Shown here: piece by piece, positions 1-9,941 of the stretch | Layout: every line of letters starts with the position of its first letter | How positions within the stretch are numbered: the first letter of the stretch is position 1 | Translations under genes and position numbers: made by a program | DNA from: Neoechinorhynchus agilis | Lineage: Eukaryota > Acanthocephala | Assembly: GCA_051530055.1 (NCBI GenBank) | Contig: CM121343.1 | Span: 5,642,001 to 5,706,000, forward strand | Direction of reading: 5' to 3' | DNA length: 64,000 bases | The notes under the pieces: generated by a model | The model's database searches: none | Told to the model about the DNA's origin: nothing | The model's input: the letters and a program-made list of their open reading frames with translations, nothing else

Positions 1-2210
1 TCCTACATATCTTCATCAGGATCACGCCCTGCCACCTATTCTTTAGTACCACATTGCCGGGGCAAATTCGAATAATCTAATTAGCATATATGTAGAACGC
101 ACAGAAACACACTATCTCTTCTCGACCTCCATGCCAATATTTGCACTCTTCGGTTAAGTGAAGAACCCCTTACCAACTCCATGAGATACTTCGAGCATTG
201 CTAAAGATGCTCAAACATAACTCATTTCCCTCTATGATTTCGATGTACACCCGCACGAATATCAAAATTCAGGCTGTTTAACACCGCATAACCAGGAAAT
301 TAGCATACTACTTTGAAATTCTCGCTGGATGCCAATTTAATACTCTCGAGAGTTCTAGTCTGAAACTACGCAATTTCTTCAAAGTAATAAAATTTTAAAC
401 GGTGCCGTTCTATTAACAATTAATGAACCATTATTTCCAGGACCTCAGACCCATAACCGCCTTTTCACTTTAAAGTGTGGTATAAACTCGATTCTTATAA
501 ATTTATTTGATTATGTGTTCCATTCACTAAAATTATAAACTAACAGAGAAATCGCGTCGATTTACACATTACAAACTGCTTAGCTAATTTTCAACTTAAT
601 TCAAATATAACGCTTTGGCCATCGATTATTTGATGAGATATTATAGTGTTTTGCAACCCAGAGTTAGCATTGTGAGCACATATTTGAATCCTTAACTTTC
701 TATTGAGGACAATAAGAAATAATTATTTAAGTTACTAATTTATCAATGCGCCGAACAAATAAACGCTATGTGGCTATTTAATTTACGGATCAAAATGAAT
801 GTTAATTAGCGCATGAACATATGCAATAATGCCTTCGAAAATTTTCGTACAAAATGACCTAGCGATCGTAAACAAATAATTTTTGAGCTCAACAATAAAT
901 TATCGCATTTTTTGGAAATCCTTAGATTTTAACGATAACGAGAAAAAACGGCGCCATCTCTCATATCTAATAAAGACTGTGGAAATTAGTCAAACCGGTA
1001 GATCTCATTTTAGTGCCATTTAGTCTTATCGTTTTAAACTACAAAGATAGAAGATATGGATACCTCGCTTATCACTGGGCTTCAAATAGCTCCAATATTG
1101 AGCACCGATGTGCACTGCTGCACAATTGTCACTTACATCTTTTCTCTTATAATTTTGACTCGCATGCGGATGAGGAATCGTGGGAGAAGGAATTTCATGG
1201 CAAAATGTGCGAAACAATCATCGGAAATACTTTGCGAATCGCTAAAGTTCCATTTGGCGATCTACTAAGGGTTCGATTGTCATCTACGCCTTAGTCTAGA
1301 TGATTTCTCAGTCATTCAAAGTATTTATGACCTTAAAAATGACCTGCTAAATAAAGACTACGATTTATAAGTAACCGATTTCTTCACTTTTACCTACGAA
1401 ACTTACAATGGTTGAAACATTGCTTATTGGTGAGTTTTGATGGCCCAGTCCGTAAAACCGTCCTAGCAAATATATATGCGAACATCGTTAAGTGTTGAAA
1501 AATTGAAGTGGCTTCAAGAACTACATCTTATTTTAAGAAATTTAGTCATTAAAATTCCAAGAGTTAATCACTCTAAACCCATCTTCGCATAAGTCGTGAG
1601 CAATCGTGCTGAAGTGCAAGCTTCAAATTGCATTAGTGCGTTCCTCTACGATGTGATTTCATCAAAATGAAAAATCGTTTCAATTTTAAAGTTTAAGGGT
1701 ACTCTTGAAAGGAAATGAATATTTAGTCATTGCATTTTGATAATTATTAGTATGTCACCTCTTAGCTACCGTTTAGCTTATATGCCAAGGGCCTTCAACT
1801 AAAACCGTGTTGAAGATTGAGGCTTCCGCTATTTCCCACGCAACCAATACTTCACTTGTTTGAGACGCAGAATTCGAATACGTTAAGCGGTTCGAACTGG
1901 CTGACTTGTTTATACAGCTGATATTCCAATAATAGTGATTAGGTTTCACACCTGATGAAGAGAAACACTTTAGGAATGGTTCACATCAAGTGCATCGCAC
2001 AAAACAATTGAGACGTTCCTTCGCTACATACAGGTGAGCAATCGGTTCCGCGCAAAAGAGAATCCAGCATGGGGCATATTTCATACCTAATGCAGAAATG
2101 TAAAGTCCATTTAGTTCCATTGTTTGATGTCGTTCCAATGATAATGCGCACTACGATGGTTCAAATCTACTGGTCGCTGCTGGGTGCACAGCCTCGCACA
2201 TCAAAATGTC
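1..2210. other. Intergenic DNA, no gene recognised
   Basis: This AT-rich stretch has only short open frames (under 120 codons) with no recognisable protein motif. Two overlapping plus-strand frames around 1013-1294 look like chance ORFs. I see no tRNA, rRNA or clear repeat before the first SINE copy. Confidence 0.5.
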
Positions 2211-2215
2211 AACTT

Positions 2216-2443
2216 ATCCTTTTTCCGTTCTTTGAGAGCCTCTTGGCTAACTCAATCTATTCGGAAGCGCTCAGCCGCACTTGAAGGGACAGGGCCAACC
2301 CTCTCCTGGGGCTTATGGGCAATCTCAGACCTGAACCCTACCCCTCCAGCAGCCTCGCAACCCCCCCCGTGGAACCCAGCTACCAGCGGATTTGAACTAG
2401 CGATCAATCGAGCGCATTTTGAACGCACTTATGCCTTTGCTGC
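2216..2443 (-). mobile_element. tRNA-derived SINE, copy A (diverged)
   Basis: On the minus strand the element starts with a tRNA-like head whose B box is diverged here, followed by a body of about 170 nt that ends near the reverse complement of CGTTCTTTGAGAGCC. The body matches the three copies to the right (shared CCCATAAGCCCCAG and GCTGAGCGC blocks). This copy is the most diverged and lies outside the regular 502-bp array. Its open frames are repeat shadows and not genes. Confidence 0.65.
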
Positions 2444-2506
2444 CGTTATTCCTGATTTATTTATCCTAAATCGTAGACTCATGGCCTTACGGTATGTCTT
2501 TTGGGA

Positions 2507-2742
2507 TCCCTTTTCCGTTCTTTGGGAGCCTCTTGGCTAACTCACACACTTCGGAGGCGCTCAGCCGCACTTGAAGGGACAGGGCCAACCCTCTTCTGGG
2601 GCTTATGGGCAATCTCATTCCTTACCCCACCCTTCCAGTAGCCTCGCAATCCCCCGTGAAACCCAGCTACCAGCGGATTTGAACCATCGACATATCGAGC
2701 GCATTTTAAGCGTGCTTATGCCACTCGGCCGCTAAGCTCCGT
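2507..2742 (-). mobile_element. tRNA-derived SINE, copy B
   Basis: Read on the minus strand, the head contains GCCGAGTGGCATAAGC (A-box-like) and GGTTCAAATCC (a perfect B box), spaced as in a class II (Ser/Leu-type) tRNA. A tRNA-unrelated body of about 170 nt follows. These are the internal RNA polymerase III promoter elements expected of a SINE. The head side abuts a pogo-like sequence (TTCGGATAAACGACGTTCTA), as it does in copy C. Confidence 0.75.
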
Positions 2743-3006
2743 TCGGATAAACGACGTTCTACTCTATTTTCAACCATAAAGCCAACAGTATGTAATTCTA
2801 CCGCAATTTTACCTTTTCTAAACCACTACCCCCTTCGTATATCAAGAACTTTGATATCTGTTGCCTTGCTTTACAAACTGGATACATCACATTGAGTTTT
2901 CGGTTATTTGAAACAAATCTCGTATCCGAATAGTGCCCGGTTCTAATTTGTTCGGGTATTTATTGCACAGCCTCAAACGGCAATGGCCTTACGGCATGTC
3001 TTTTAA

Positions 3007-3241
3007 GATCCTTTTCCCGTTCTTTGGGAGCCTCTTGGCTAACTCACAAACTTCGGAGGCGCTCAACCGCAATTGAAGGGATAGGGCCAACCCTCTTCTG
3101 GGGCTTATGGGCAATCTCATTCCTTACCCCACCCTTCCAGTAGCCTCGCAATCCCCCGTGAAACCCAGCTACCAGCGGATTTGAACCATCGACATATCGA
3201 GCGCATTTTAAGCGTGCTTATGCCACTCGGCCACTAAGCTC
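3007..3241 (-). mobile_element. tRNA-derived SINE, copy C
   Basis: This is nearly identical to copy B, with the same A-box-like and B-box sequences on the minus strand. It sits about 502 bp after copy B together with identical flanking DNA, so it arose by tandem duplication of a larger unit and not by a separate insertion. Confidence 0.75.
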
Positions 3242-3507
3242 CGTTCGGATAAACGACGTTCTACTCTATTTTCAACCATAAAGCCAACAGTATGTAATTC
3301 TACCGCAATTTTACCTTTTCTAAACCACTACCCCCTTCGTATATCAAGAACTTTGATATCTGTTGCCTTGCTTTACAAACTGGATAAATCACATTGAGTT
3401 TTCGGTTATTTGAAACAAATCTCGTATCCGAATAGTGCCCGGTTCTAATTTGTTCGGGTATTTATTGCACAGCCTCAAACGTCAATGGCCTTACGGTATG
3501 TCCTTTG

Positions 3508-3742
3508 GGATCCTTTTCCCGTTCTTTGAGAGCCTCTTGGCTAACTCACAAACTTCGGAAGCGCTCAGCCGCACTTGAAGGGACAGGGCCAACCCTCTTC
3601 TGGGGCTTATGGGCAATCTCAGACCCGACCTCTACCCTTCCAGTAGCCTCGCAATCCCCCGTGAAACCCAGCGACCAGTGGATTTGAACCATCGACATAT
3701 CGAGCGCATTTTGAGCGTGCTTATGCCACTGGGCCCAAGATG
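3508..3742 (-). mobile_element. tRNA-derived SINE, copy D
   Basis: The same SINE again, about 503 bp after copy C, with the B box intact (GGTTCAAATCC on minus). The head end differs (GGGCCCAAG in place of the sequence seen in B and C) and the pogo-like flank is missing, so the array is cut here or the unit diverged. Confidence 0.7.
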
Positions 3743-3790
3743 TGTGAGGCTTTGCAATAAATAAATGCGCACTGTGTTAGTTAATATATA

Positions 3791-4335
3791 CAATGGAACG
3801 TCGATTATACGAAACGTCAATTTTATCAGGATCAGAATACTGTCCTATGCTAGACAATACGACACCTTGCAGCGAAAAAAGAAAGTATCTAATAGTACAG
3901 ACAAAATAGGTATTCTGTTTGGCGATATAGAGATTAATTCTTTTTCACAATGTCTCGTCGGACTTCTTCGGGTTTTTTGCAAGTGTTCGTGTACACGTCG
4001 TAAACACTTACAAGCAATCCGAAGAAATCCGAGGAGACAGACGAAATATTGTGAAAGGGAATTAATAAATCAATCTCTATATCACCAAACAAAATATATC
4101 CATGAGCAACTTCTTCACAAAAAATAAATAATTTTTTCAACAATAAAGCTAACATTAGATTATTCTACGCTAATTTTGCTTTTTTGAACCACTTTTACGC
4201 ATGTTAAGAGCTTTGACATGTGCAGTCAAGCTTTAAAAAATTTGGATACTTCACATTGGGTTTTCGGTTATCCGAAAATATTCATATCCGAATAGTGACC
4301 GGTCCCAATTAATTCGGATAAAAGACGTTCTACTG
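3791..4335. mobile_element. pogo/Tigger-type non-autonomous DNA transposon (MITE)
   Basis: The left end reads CAATGGAACGTCGATTATAC and the reverse complement of the right end reads CAGTAGAACGTCTTTTATCC. These are imperfect terminal inverted repeats of about 23 bp, flanked on both sides by TA (3789-3790 and 4336-4337). TA target duplication and a CAGTNGAACGTC..TATCCGAA terminus are typical of the pogo/Tigger branch of Tc1/mariner. At 545 bp and with no transposase frame it is non-autonomous. A long internal palindrome is listed separately. Confidence 0.75.
3905..4098. repeat. Long palindrome inside the pogo-type MITE
   Basis: The left arm (TTTGGCGATATAGAGATTAA and onward) and the right arm (ending AATCTCTATATCACCAAA) are inverted copies of each other over roughly 90 bp per arm, with a few mismatches and almost no loop. 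This creates mirror-image open frames on the two strands, which are not genes. Confidence 0.75.
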
Positions 4336-4719
4336 TATACAATTATTCCACAACGATTAATTTTTCAATAAGTTCACGCATTTCGTCCATAGGGCAGCAG
4401 TGGCCGATTGAACGATAGGAACACTGATTCGAGTATTGAATCTGCGGACAACATTGGTGTTTGTGTTGCCAAAGTCATACCCTTTGGGCGAGAGGAATGA
4501 ACCCATGATGAACACTAAATCTATTGGTCCAACTGCTTTTTAATTTTCGAGACTACATGCATAAAAAAGTTACCCTTTATGTCTCTCCAAAGTTATAGGA
4601 GGTGGTAGCCTTTAAGAGTAGATGAAACAATTCAGGTGGAATCTCACGGGCACAAAAAATCGCAATATTTGTGGTGTTTTTACAATTTAGGCCGAGGGAC
4701 CAATCTACATTAGAATATT
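4336..4719. other. Spacer downstream of the citron-type locus
   Basis: No ORF, RNA gene or repeat is recognised between the MITE and the stop codon of the minus-strand CNH gene. It should contain that gene's 3' UTR. Confidence 0.4.
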
Positions 4720-6846
4720 TCACACGTGATTGCCGGGAGCCGTCCTAGTTGTACGATTAGCACCAGCTAATATTGTTGCGGGCACTGTTTGGATGACAAT
4801 TGGGTTTCTTGTGCATGATGACTCTGATGGTTCATCGTAGATACTTGATGACGACATCGACGACGAGGATGTAAATGACGATACCGCTACGGAACCATAT
4901 TTAAGCTGATCATCATTACTTGCTCCCGTACCATTGGAGGCAGTTGCGCCACTGTCGTTCATTCGTTCGACAATAAAGTTGCCTACATTTTGATTGATAT
5001 GTGTAATATGTCTAAAGTCTCTAGGTAACGATATTTTCTTCTTATTGGCGGCATCGATATTAAATTGTTGATAATTTGTGTGATCAGCTTTCATACAGGC
5101 AAGCATTTCATCAGTGTTTGAAGCGATGAGTGTGAACATGCATCCATTAGACGACAGAATAATCGGCACTGGTTCGTTATTCGTAACGAAACTAAACGAA
5201 TCGGCAATAATGGCACGCGTACAGATGGTACCAAGCCATTCAGCGCTTTGAATAGAGTAGATATGTAGTCCCGATCGACTGTTCACAATGATCTTCAAAT
5301 CAGCGGCATTATGGGTGATCAGTGAATATTCGGTTATTTCCGTTGGCCATGCCATAAACGGTTCATTTGACTTGTCCGAGCGTACAGCAACTAGTGTAGA
5401 AATAAGAATGTATATAGAAGACGAACAGCTTACACATCCAAGAAGTTCACCTGGAACATCGCATATTTTACAACTCATTCCATTTTCTGGATTTATACTA
5501 TAACAACTTGTTTCAAAACCGTAAAGTAGTACCGAAGCTGAAGTAGCTGTTGAATTCCCATAACTGCAAAAATTCATAAAAGGTAGCTTAACGGTATCGT
5601 TGATGGCGTTCAATGGAATTTTAAAAAATTCAAAAGTACTGATTTCGCATTTCACGGTAGATGATAAGTCGGCTTCTATCTGTATTATTAAAATCACTTG
5701 CATTTCAATGAGGTTCACCGCCAAGAATCCATCAGTGTCGTTTGGATTGCTGGCTACTTGTACATGGTGACTTTTCTTTAAAGTCAACAGTTTTATAGGC
5801 TTTGAAGGCATAAGTCTTCGTTTATGGAATTTGACTATTCTGACGCAAGATGGACTACGCATATCCGATGTTACCATCACAATCACAGGTTGATCTTCGT
5901 GTCGTCTGATTGCAACCATACTACTGACCGGCTTGTCATACACTCGAACCCACGGACAACTAACATGACAGTGGAATATCCCTTGTGGCGTTGCGATCAG
6001 TATTTTGCGATCGGAAAGCATTAAAGCACAATTGATTACTTTCTTTGAAGATACATTAGTCAATAATAAAGGAGCAAATATCACATTACTTTTTTGCTTC
6101 CTAGAGACAGCGCAAGCGTTCAAATACTTTTTACATAGTGATAAAATCGTGTCCTCATTGCCGACTGAATCCGGTACAACGAAACTACCATCCGGTTTAA
6201 CAAGAGCATTATTACTGTATCCTACGACTATGATTTCGCAGTTGTTCTGTGGTGTAACTGACGACTCTTTGGTTATATCATTGGATAAGGGGTAAAGAAG
6301 TATCCGGCCGTTATACGGTAGGGCTGAGTACTTCTGATTGCCATTATATGTTTTCAGAATAATTCGGTTTTCAAATATTCCATCAAGACGCACTTCTCCT
6401 CGCTGACCTTGCTCACAATCTGCGTCGCGAAAGTGAAACGACCGCCCACATTGATAGCATCTTATGCACGACCGCCATTGCCCTATAATAGCGTTCATGC
6501 AACGAGCACATTGAATTCCTCGCTCGGGATAATCTTGCACGACTAGAGGTTGGACGCATATTGGGCAACACCGGACGCTTGCTTGGGACGTACATAATCC
6601 ATTAACCTCAAATGAGTCACCTTGAGTGTTCTCAATCAAGTCCAGTTGATTGCGACAATTAGCACAGGAACTAAGCAAATCACGGTACTTCTCAATCAAT
6701 TCACTCTTCAAAACATTGTCCTGTTTGACCAAAATTAACTCTTCTTCATTATCCTTCTGTCCTACTGGTTTAGTCTCGTCAGTGGATGAACTCAACCCCG
6801 ATGATTCATGATGGCCTACAATAACACTTCTTCGTGGATAAACCAA
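4720..6846 (-). CDS. Citron-type protein without kinase: Cys-rich zinc finger plus CNH domain
   Basis: The ORF of about 700 codons has an acidic N-terminus, a short helical stretch (residues 36-60) and a Cys/His cluster at residues 61-144 (CxxC pairs at 61/64, 94/97, 113/116 and 130/133, then H138 and C144), which resembles an atypical C1 finger. A PH-like stretch follows, then a region like the citron-homology (CNH) beta-propeller (ALMLSDRKILIATPQGIF near residue 280). The tail is Ser-rich. This is the order of the C-terminal half of citron, a Rho effector. The frame opens with TTG and not ATG. A phase-matched option is a start at 7688, a 43-bp exon (7688-7646) and acceptor TTGTAG before 6815, giving about 712 aa. 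The kinase ORF lies 1.2 kb upstream on the same strand, so this could also be the 3' part of one gene. Family call moderate, gene model uncertain. Confidence 0.6.
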   Translation of the reverse strand: MVYPRRSVIVGHHESSGLSSSTDETKPVGQKDNEEELILVKQDNVLKSELIEKYRDLLSSCANCRNQLDLIENTQGDSFEVNGLCTSQASVRCCPICVQPLVVQDYPERGIQCARCMNAIIGQWRSCIRCYQCGRSFHFRDADCEQGQRGEVRLDGIFENRIILKTYNGNQKYSALPYNGRILLYPLSNDITKESSVTPQNNCEIIVVGYSNNALVKPDGSFVVPDSVGNEDTILSLCKKYLNACAVSRKQKSNVIFAPLLLTNVSSKKVINCALMLSDRKILIATPQGIFHCHVSCPWVRVYDKPVSSMVAIRRHEDQPVIVMVTSDMRSPSCVRIVKFHKRRLMPSKPIKLLTLKKSHHVQVASNPNDTDGFLAVNLIEMQVILIIQIEADLSSTVKCEISTFEFFKIPLNAINDTVKLPFMNFCSYGNSTATSASVLLYGFETSCYSINPENGMSCKICDVPGELLGCVSCSSSIYILISTLVAVRSDKSNEPFMAWPTEITEYSLITHNAADLKIIVNSRSGLHIYSIQSAEWLGTICTRAIIADSFSFVTNNEPVPIILSSNGCMFTLIASNTDEMLACMKADHTNYQQFNIDAANKKKISLPRDFRHITHINQNVGNFIVERMNDSGATASNGTGASNDDQLKYGSVAVSSFTSSSSMSSSSIYDEPSESSCTRNPIVIQTVPATILAGANRTTRTAPGNHV

Positions 6847-8003
6847 GTTTTGATTTGAATTAGTATGTTAGAGAAAAAAGTGTAAAAATATATATCAAGA
6901 TTCCCAACAGGGCTTTATTGTATATTTATACTCTCATTATTTACTAAATTCACTTAATTTTCAGGAATGCGACTAATTTAAGAATTGAAAGTCAATTTGT
7001 AAAATATACTTAAAGCATCCAACTGCGTAGTATGACAAACAGCGATTTGTCTAATTCGATTCGTGAAATCTAATATTTATATGGAGAATGTGGGGCTCGC
7101 ATTACACATGTTCCAACAGCCTATTTTTCATGCATTGTTTAAGATGACGGTGGAAGTTACAAATTTTGTATGAAAGGGGACACCATTTTCGGTATACAAC
7201 GACCACAAAAACAAGAGAATACCGATTTTGGTACATGGAATGGTAAGTAGGAATTGAATTATTGCCGTTATAACTGAAACGCGAACGCCTTCGAATAATG
7301 CACAGAGAATGCAAAATAGGCGCAGAACAAGAGATAGATTTGATAGTCCACAGTGTTCCTCCGACGAGGAAGCGATTTTTTCAATTGCGAATAAATAGTC
7401 CCATAAAATATGATTAGGTAAGCTATTACGAGAAGCTTTCAAGCATTAGTCCTGTTCGCCGCATTCTGAAAAGATCGTTTGGAATGAGACTAGATTGACT
7501 TACAATGTGATTATGAAAGCCTTGGAGCTCTTTGTTTTTCATTTACGACATCGTGCTCGCACACATCAGGCTCCATGCTCAAATATAGCGCTTGTATAAG
7601 CGAGTCATGTAATCTTTTCCACGTTCAGAGTAACTATGAGCTCACCGCAACCGTCTGTTTGTCGAGGGAGAAACGGAGATGATAGCATTTCAATGCAGGG
7701 AGTAAGTATTAATTCACAGATTATTCGGACGATAATGTGTGATGCATGGAATTTATATTAAGCGCTAATTTTGATCCATAAATACTGTTAAAAGGTTCGT
7801 GTAGAATACAACTGAAATTAGTACTATTTAGATCAAAAGAAAACATTGGCGCATGCAAAAGATTGGTGAGTTCATTTCACCTTTAAAATCGAAAGTTTTA
7901 ATAAGAAAAAAAAACTAGAACCTAGGTTTCAAAACCTAAAGAGACTAAAATAAGACATAAAACGTACGGATAATGATCTATTAATTTGAAGGTCGATATA
8001 ACT
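6847..8003 (-). other. Intron or spacer between the CNH and kinase ORFs
   Basis: There is no coiled-coil coding frame here, although citron kinases carry several hundred residues of coiled coil between kinase and C1. The only exon-like candidate is a minus-strand ATG at 7688 that opens 14 codons and ends at a GTGAGC donor (7645). No repeat is recognised. Confidence 0.45.
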
Positions 8004-9941
8004 TCAATGTTTTTCAAGAAGTATGAAATCGAATAGATCAAGAAATGGGTGAGAGTAGCTACATGAAGAAGCGTTGAGTCTCACAATGTTATCATTTGCG
8101 GTATTGCTATCAGAACTCCAATTTTTGAAGGAAAGAGAGTGATTGTGATTGAATATCAACCTAAATGGTTTTTCATCAGACAGCGTATGAATACTTGCAC
8201 TGTCAGTTGGATCATACGGTTTGCTTGAGCACAACGTATCCCTGTTTCCAGCGAATTCGTTCAAAGGACTCAGCAAACGATTGCCATTTGGTTGTGGCTC
8301 AATAACTTGGTTGTTTTGATTGGCGATTTCTTGGATAGTAGAATTAGGATCGAAGGTATTGAGCAAAGTTGCATCATTCACTGATGTTACCTCTTCGTAC
8401 ATACTTTCAACTTCATCTTCGTCCCAGTCTTCGTCATCAACTTCGACTCCTATAGTCCTCTTTTCGCTACTGCTACAGCAGCAGTTGTTTGGATTTACAT
8501 GCTTCGGGACACAACCACAAAAAGTAAATCCAACGAATTGCAGTTGATTGACAGTCGACAGTGAGGACGATGACCATGATCGAACACTCGATGAAGTTGT
8601 CTTGGTTGCAGATGAAAATGACGGTGATGGATTACAATCGTTGTTATTAACATTATAAGCGGTATGCGATTCCCGCGCTAATGAAGTTCCTGGCCTCAGC
8701 TTACTGAATGCATTAACTACAGGTCGAGTGTCGTCGATATCGAAATGTGAAATATCGTCAGAACAGGTGATTTTCGGAACGTAAGGTGGTGCCTGATTTC
8801 TGATCCCACTGAAATCAATATCGCGTAAGAAATTATGCATCATCAAGTCTTCGGCTTTTTTTAGTCGTTTAGATTGCCGACATAACAGTGATCGAAGAAA
8901 ATCTTTGCACTCATCAGACACTTCGTTGGTTTCATCGTCGAAAATCAATTCCAAATCATCTCGGGCGTGAGACATAACTTTAGCATAAGTAGCGGCGAGG
9001 AGTTCATTGAAAAACGGAGGCACACCGTATAGCATTTCCCATAAACAGCATCCTACGCTCCACCAATCACTCTCGAAACCATAATCAGCGTACTCTTGAT
9101 TTGAAAAACAACCGGTTCCAACGTTTATAGATTGAAGGGCTTCAGGTGGAATATAATCCGGAGTTCCAACGGCGATCCTTCCATTGACTTCTACACCCAT
9201 ACCCGGGCATGTTTCCCTTCGTACGATTTCCTCATACCGGATGCACGACCCGAAATCGGCTAAACGAATATGACCATCAAAATCGATCAATACGTTATCG
9301 GGCTTTACATCTCGATGAATGTACCCAAGTTTATGAACGTAATCGACGGCTAAAATGAGCTCGGCAGTATAGAACTGCGCCATTTGCTCGCTCAAAATCT
9401 CATTGTCGGAATACGTAGACAGAAGAGTAAGGAGATTTCCACCTCCATAATAGTCCATGAGTATATACAAATGCTCTTTATCCTGGAAGCAAAAGTGGAT
9501 CTTTGTGATCCATTCGCACTCCTTACCGCCAACTAGGACGTCACGTTCAGCCTTAAAGCAGGCTGCATCGGCTTTTTTGAGTGCATTTCGTTTACTCATT
9601 GCCTTTAGGGCATAGACTTTATCGACATTCTCCTCCTGCTCATTGCGAAATCGAACGATCGCAACATTTCCAAATGCGCCAGATCCGATTAAATGGATGA
9701 GGTTAAAATCAGTACATTGTGGCCGAACCTGTTTGGCTTGGTTCACGAATCCCTTGGTATGGTCTAAGAACTGATTTAAGGCTTTGCATTTCTCACCCAT
9801 ATCACCGGATTCGCACTGGTCATGTAAGGCGATCAATGAATCTACCAGTGCATCGATGCTCAAATCTGATTCCTGGTTACATCCATCGGACATGAGTTGG
9901 TCATAGAAGCGATCAACACGCTCGCGGACTTGGTCAATCAT
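8004..9941 (-). CDS. Citron/MRCK-type Ser/Thr kinase of the AGC family (645 aa)
   Basis: This is a complete AGC kinase domain close to citron Rho-interacting kinase. An N-terminal helical region is followed by the glycine loop GSGAFGNVAIV, ATP lysine in YALKAMSK, catalytic loop HRDVKPDN, DFG in LADFGSCI and activation-segment end GTPDYIPPE. A C-terminal extension follows with YVPKITCSDDISHFD and a hydrophobic motif FVGFTF, the same order as human citron (SDDDTSNFD then FVGFSYS). All catalytic residues are present, so it should be active. After the extension there is an acidic Ser-rich tail and a stop; the usual coiled coil is absent. I chose ATG 9941 because the frame upstream reaches TTGCTTCAG, an apparent 3' splice site 18 bp before the ATG, implying a 5' UTR intron. 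The last ~40 codons could be intron read-through, since a GTGAGA donor lies near 8087. Confidence 0.85.
   Translation of the reverse strand: MIDQVRERVDRFYDQLMSDGCNQESDLSIDALVDSLIALHDQCESGDMGEKCKALNQFLDHTKGFVNQAKQVRPQCTDFNLIHLIGSGAFGNVAIVRFRNEQEENVDKVYALKAMSKRNALKKADAACFKAERDVLVGGKECEWITKIHFCFQDKEHLYILMDYYGGGNLLTLLSTYSDNEILSEQMAQFYTAELILAVDYVHKLGYIHRDVKPDNVLIDFDGHIRLADFGSCIRYEEIVRRETCPGMGVEVNGRIAVGTPDYIPPEALQSINVGTGCFSNQEYADYGFESDWWSVGCCLWEMLYGVPPFFNELLAATYAKVMSHARDDLELIFDDETNEVSDECKDFLRSLLCRQSKRLKKAEDLMMHNFLRDIDFSGIRNQAPPYVPKITCSDDISHFDIDDTRPVVNAFSKLRPGTSLARESHTAYNVNNNDCNPSPSFSSATKTTSSSVRSWSSSSLSTVNQLQFVGFTFCGCVPKHVNPNNCCCSSSEKRTIGVEVDDEDWDEDEVESMYEEVTSVNDATLLNTFDPNSTIQEIANQNNQVIEPQPNGNRLLSPLNEFAGNRDTLCSSKPYDPTDSASIHTLSDEKPFRLIFNHNHSLSFKNWSSDSNTANDNIVRLNASSCSYSHPFLDLFDFILLEKH

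Larger units (their letters stand above)
2480..3745. repeat. Tandem array of a ~502-bp composite unit (SINE plus pogo-like fragment)
   Basis: The B-box marker recurs at about 2675, 3177 and 3680, a period of 502-503 bp. Each full unit holds the SINE and then about 250 bp with the pogo-type end GGATAAACGACGTTCTA, a TTTCGGTTATTTGAAAC block and ATGGCCTTACGG just before the next SINE. The first two units are almost identical. The third ends after its SINE. Confidence 0.8.

Noticed and set aside
2672-2742. Functional tRNA-Ser/Leu gene on the minus strand
   Set aside because: The A-box-like and B-box sequences are good, but the same head is repeated with a long non-tRNA tail in four copies and I see no complete acceptor stem pairing. 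It is a SINE head.
8320-8547. Plus-strand ORF opposite the kinase tail
   Set aside because: It is a shadow of the Ser/Asp/Glu-rich kinase tail and has no motif of its own.
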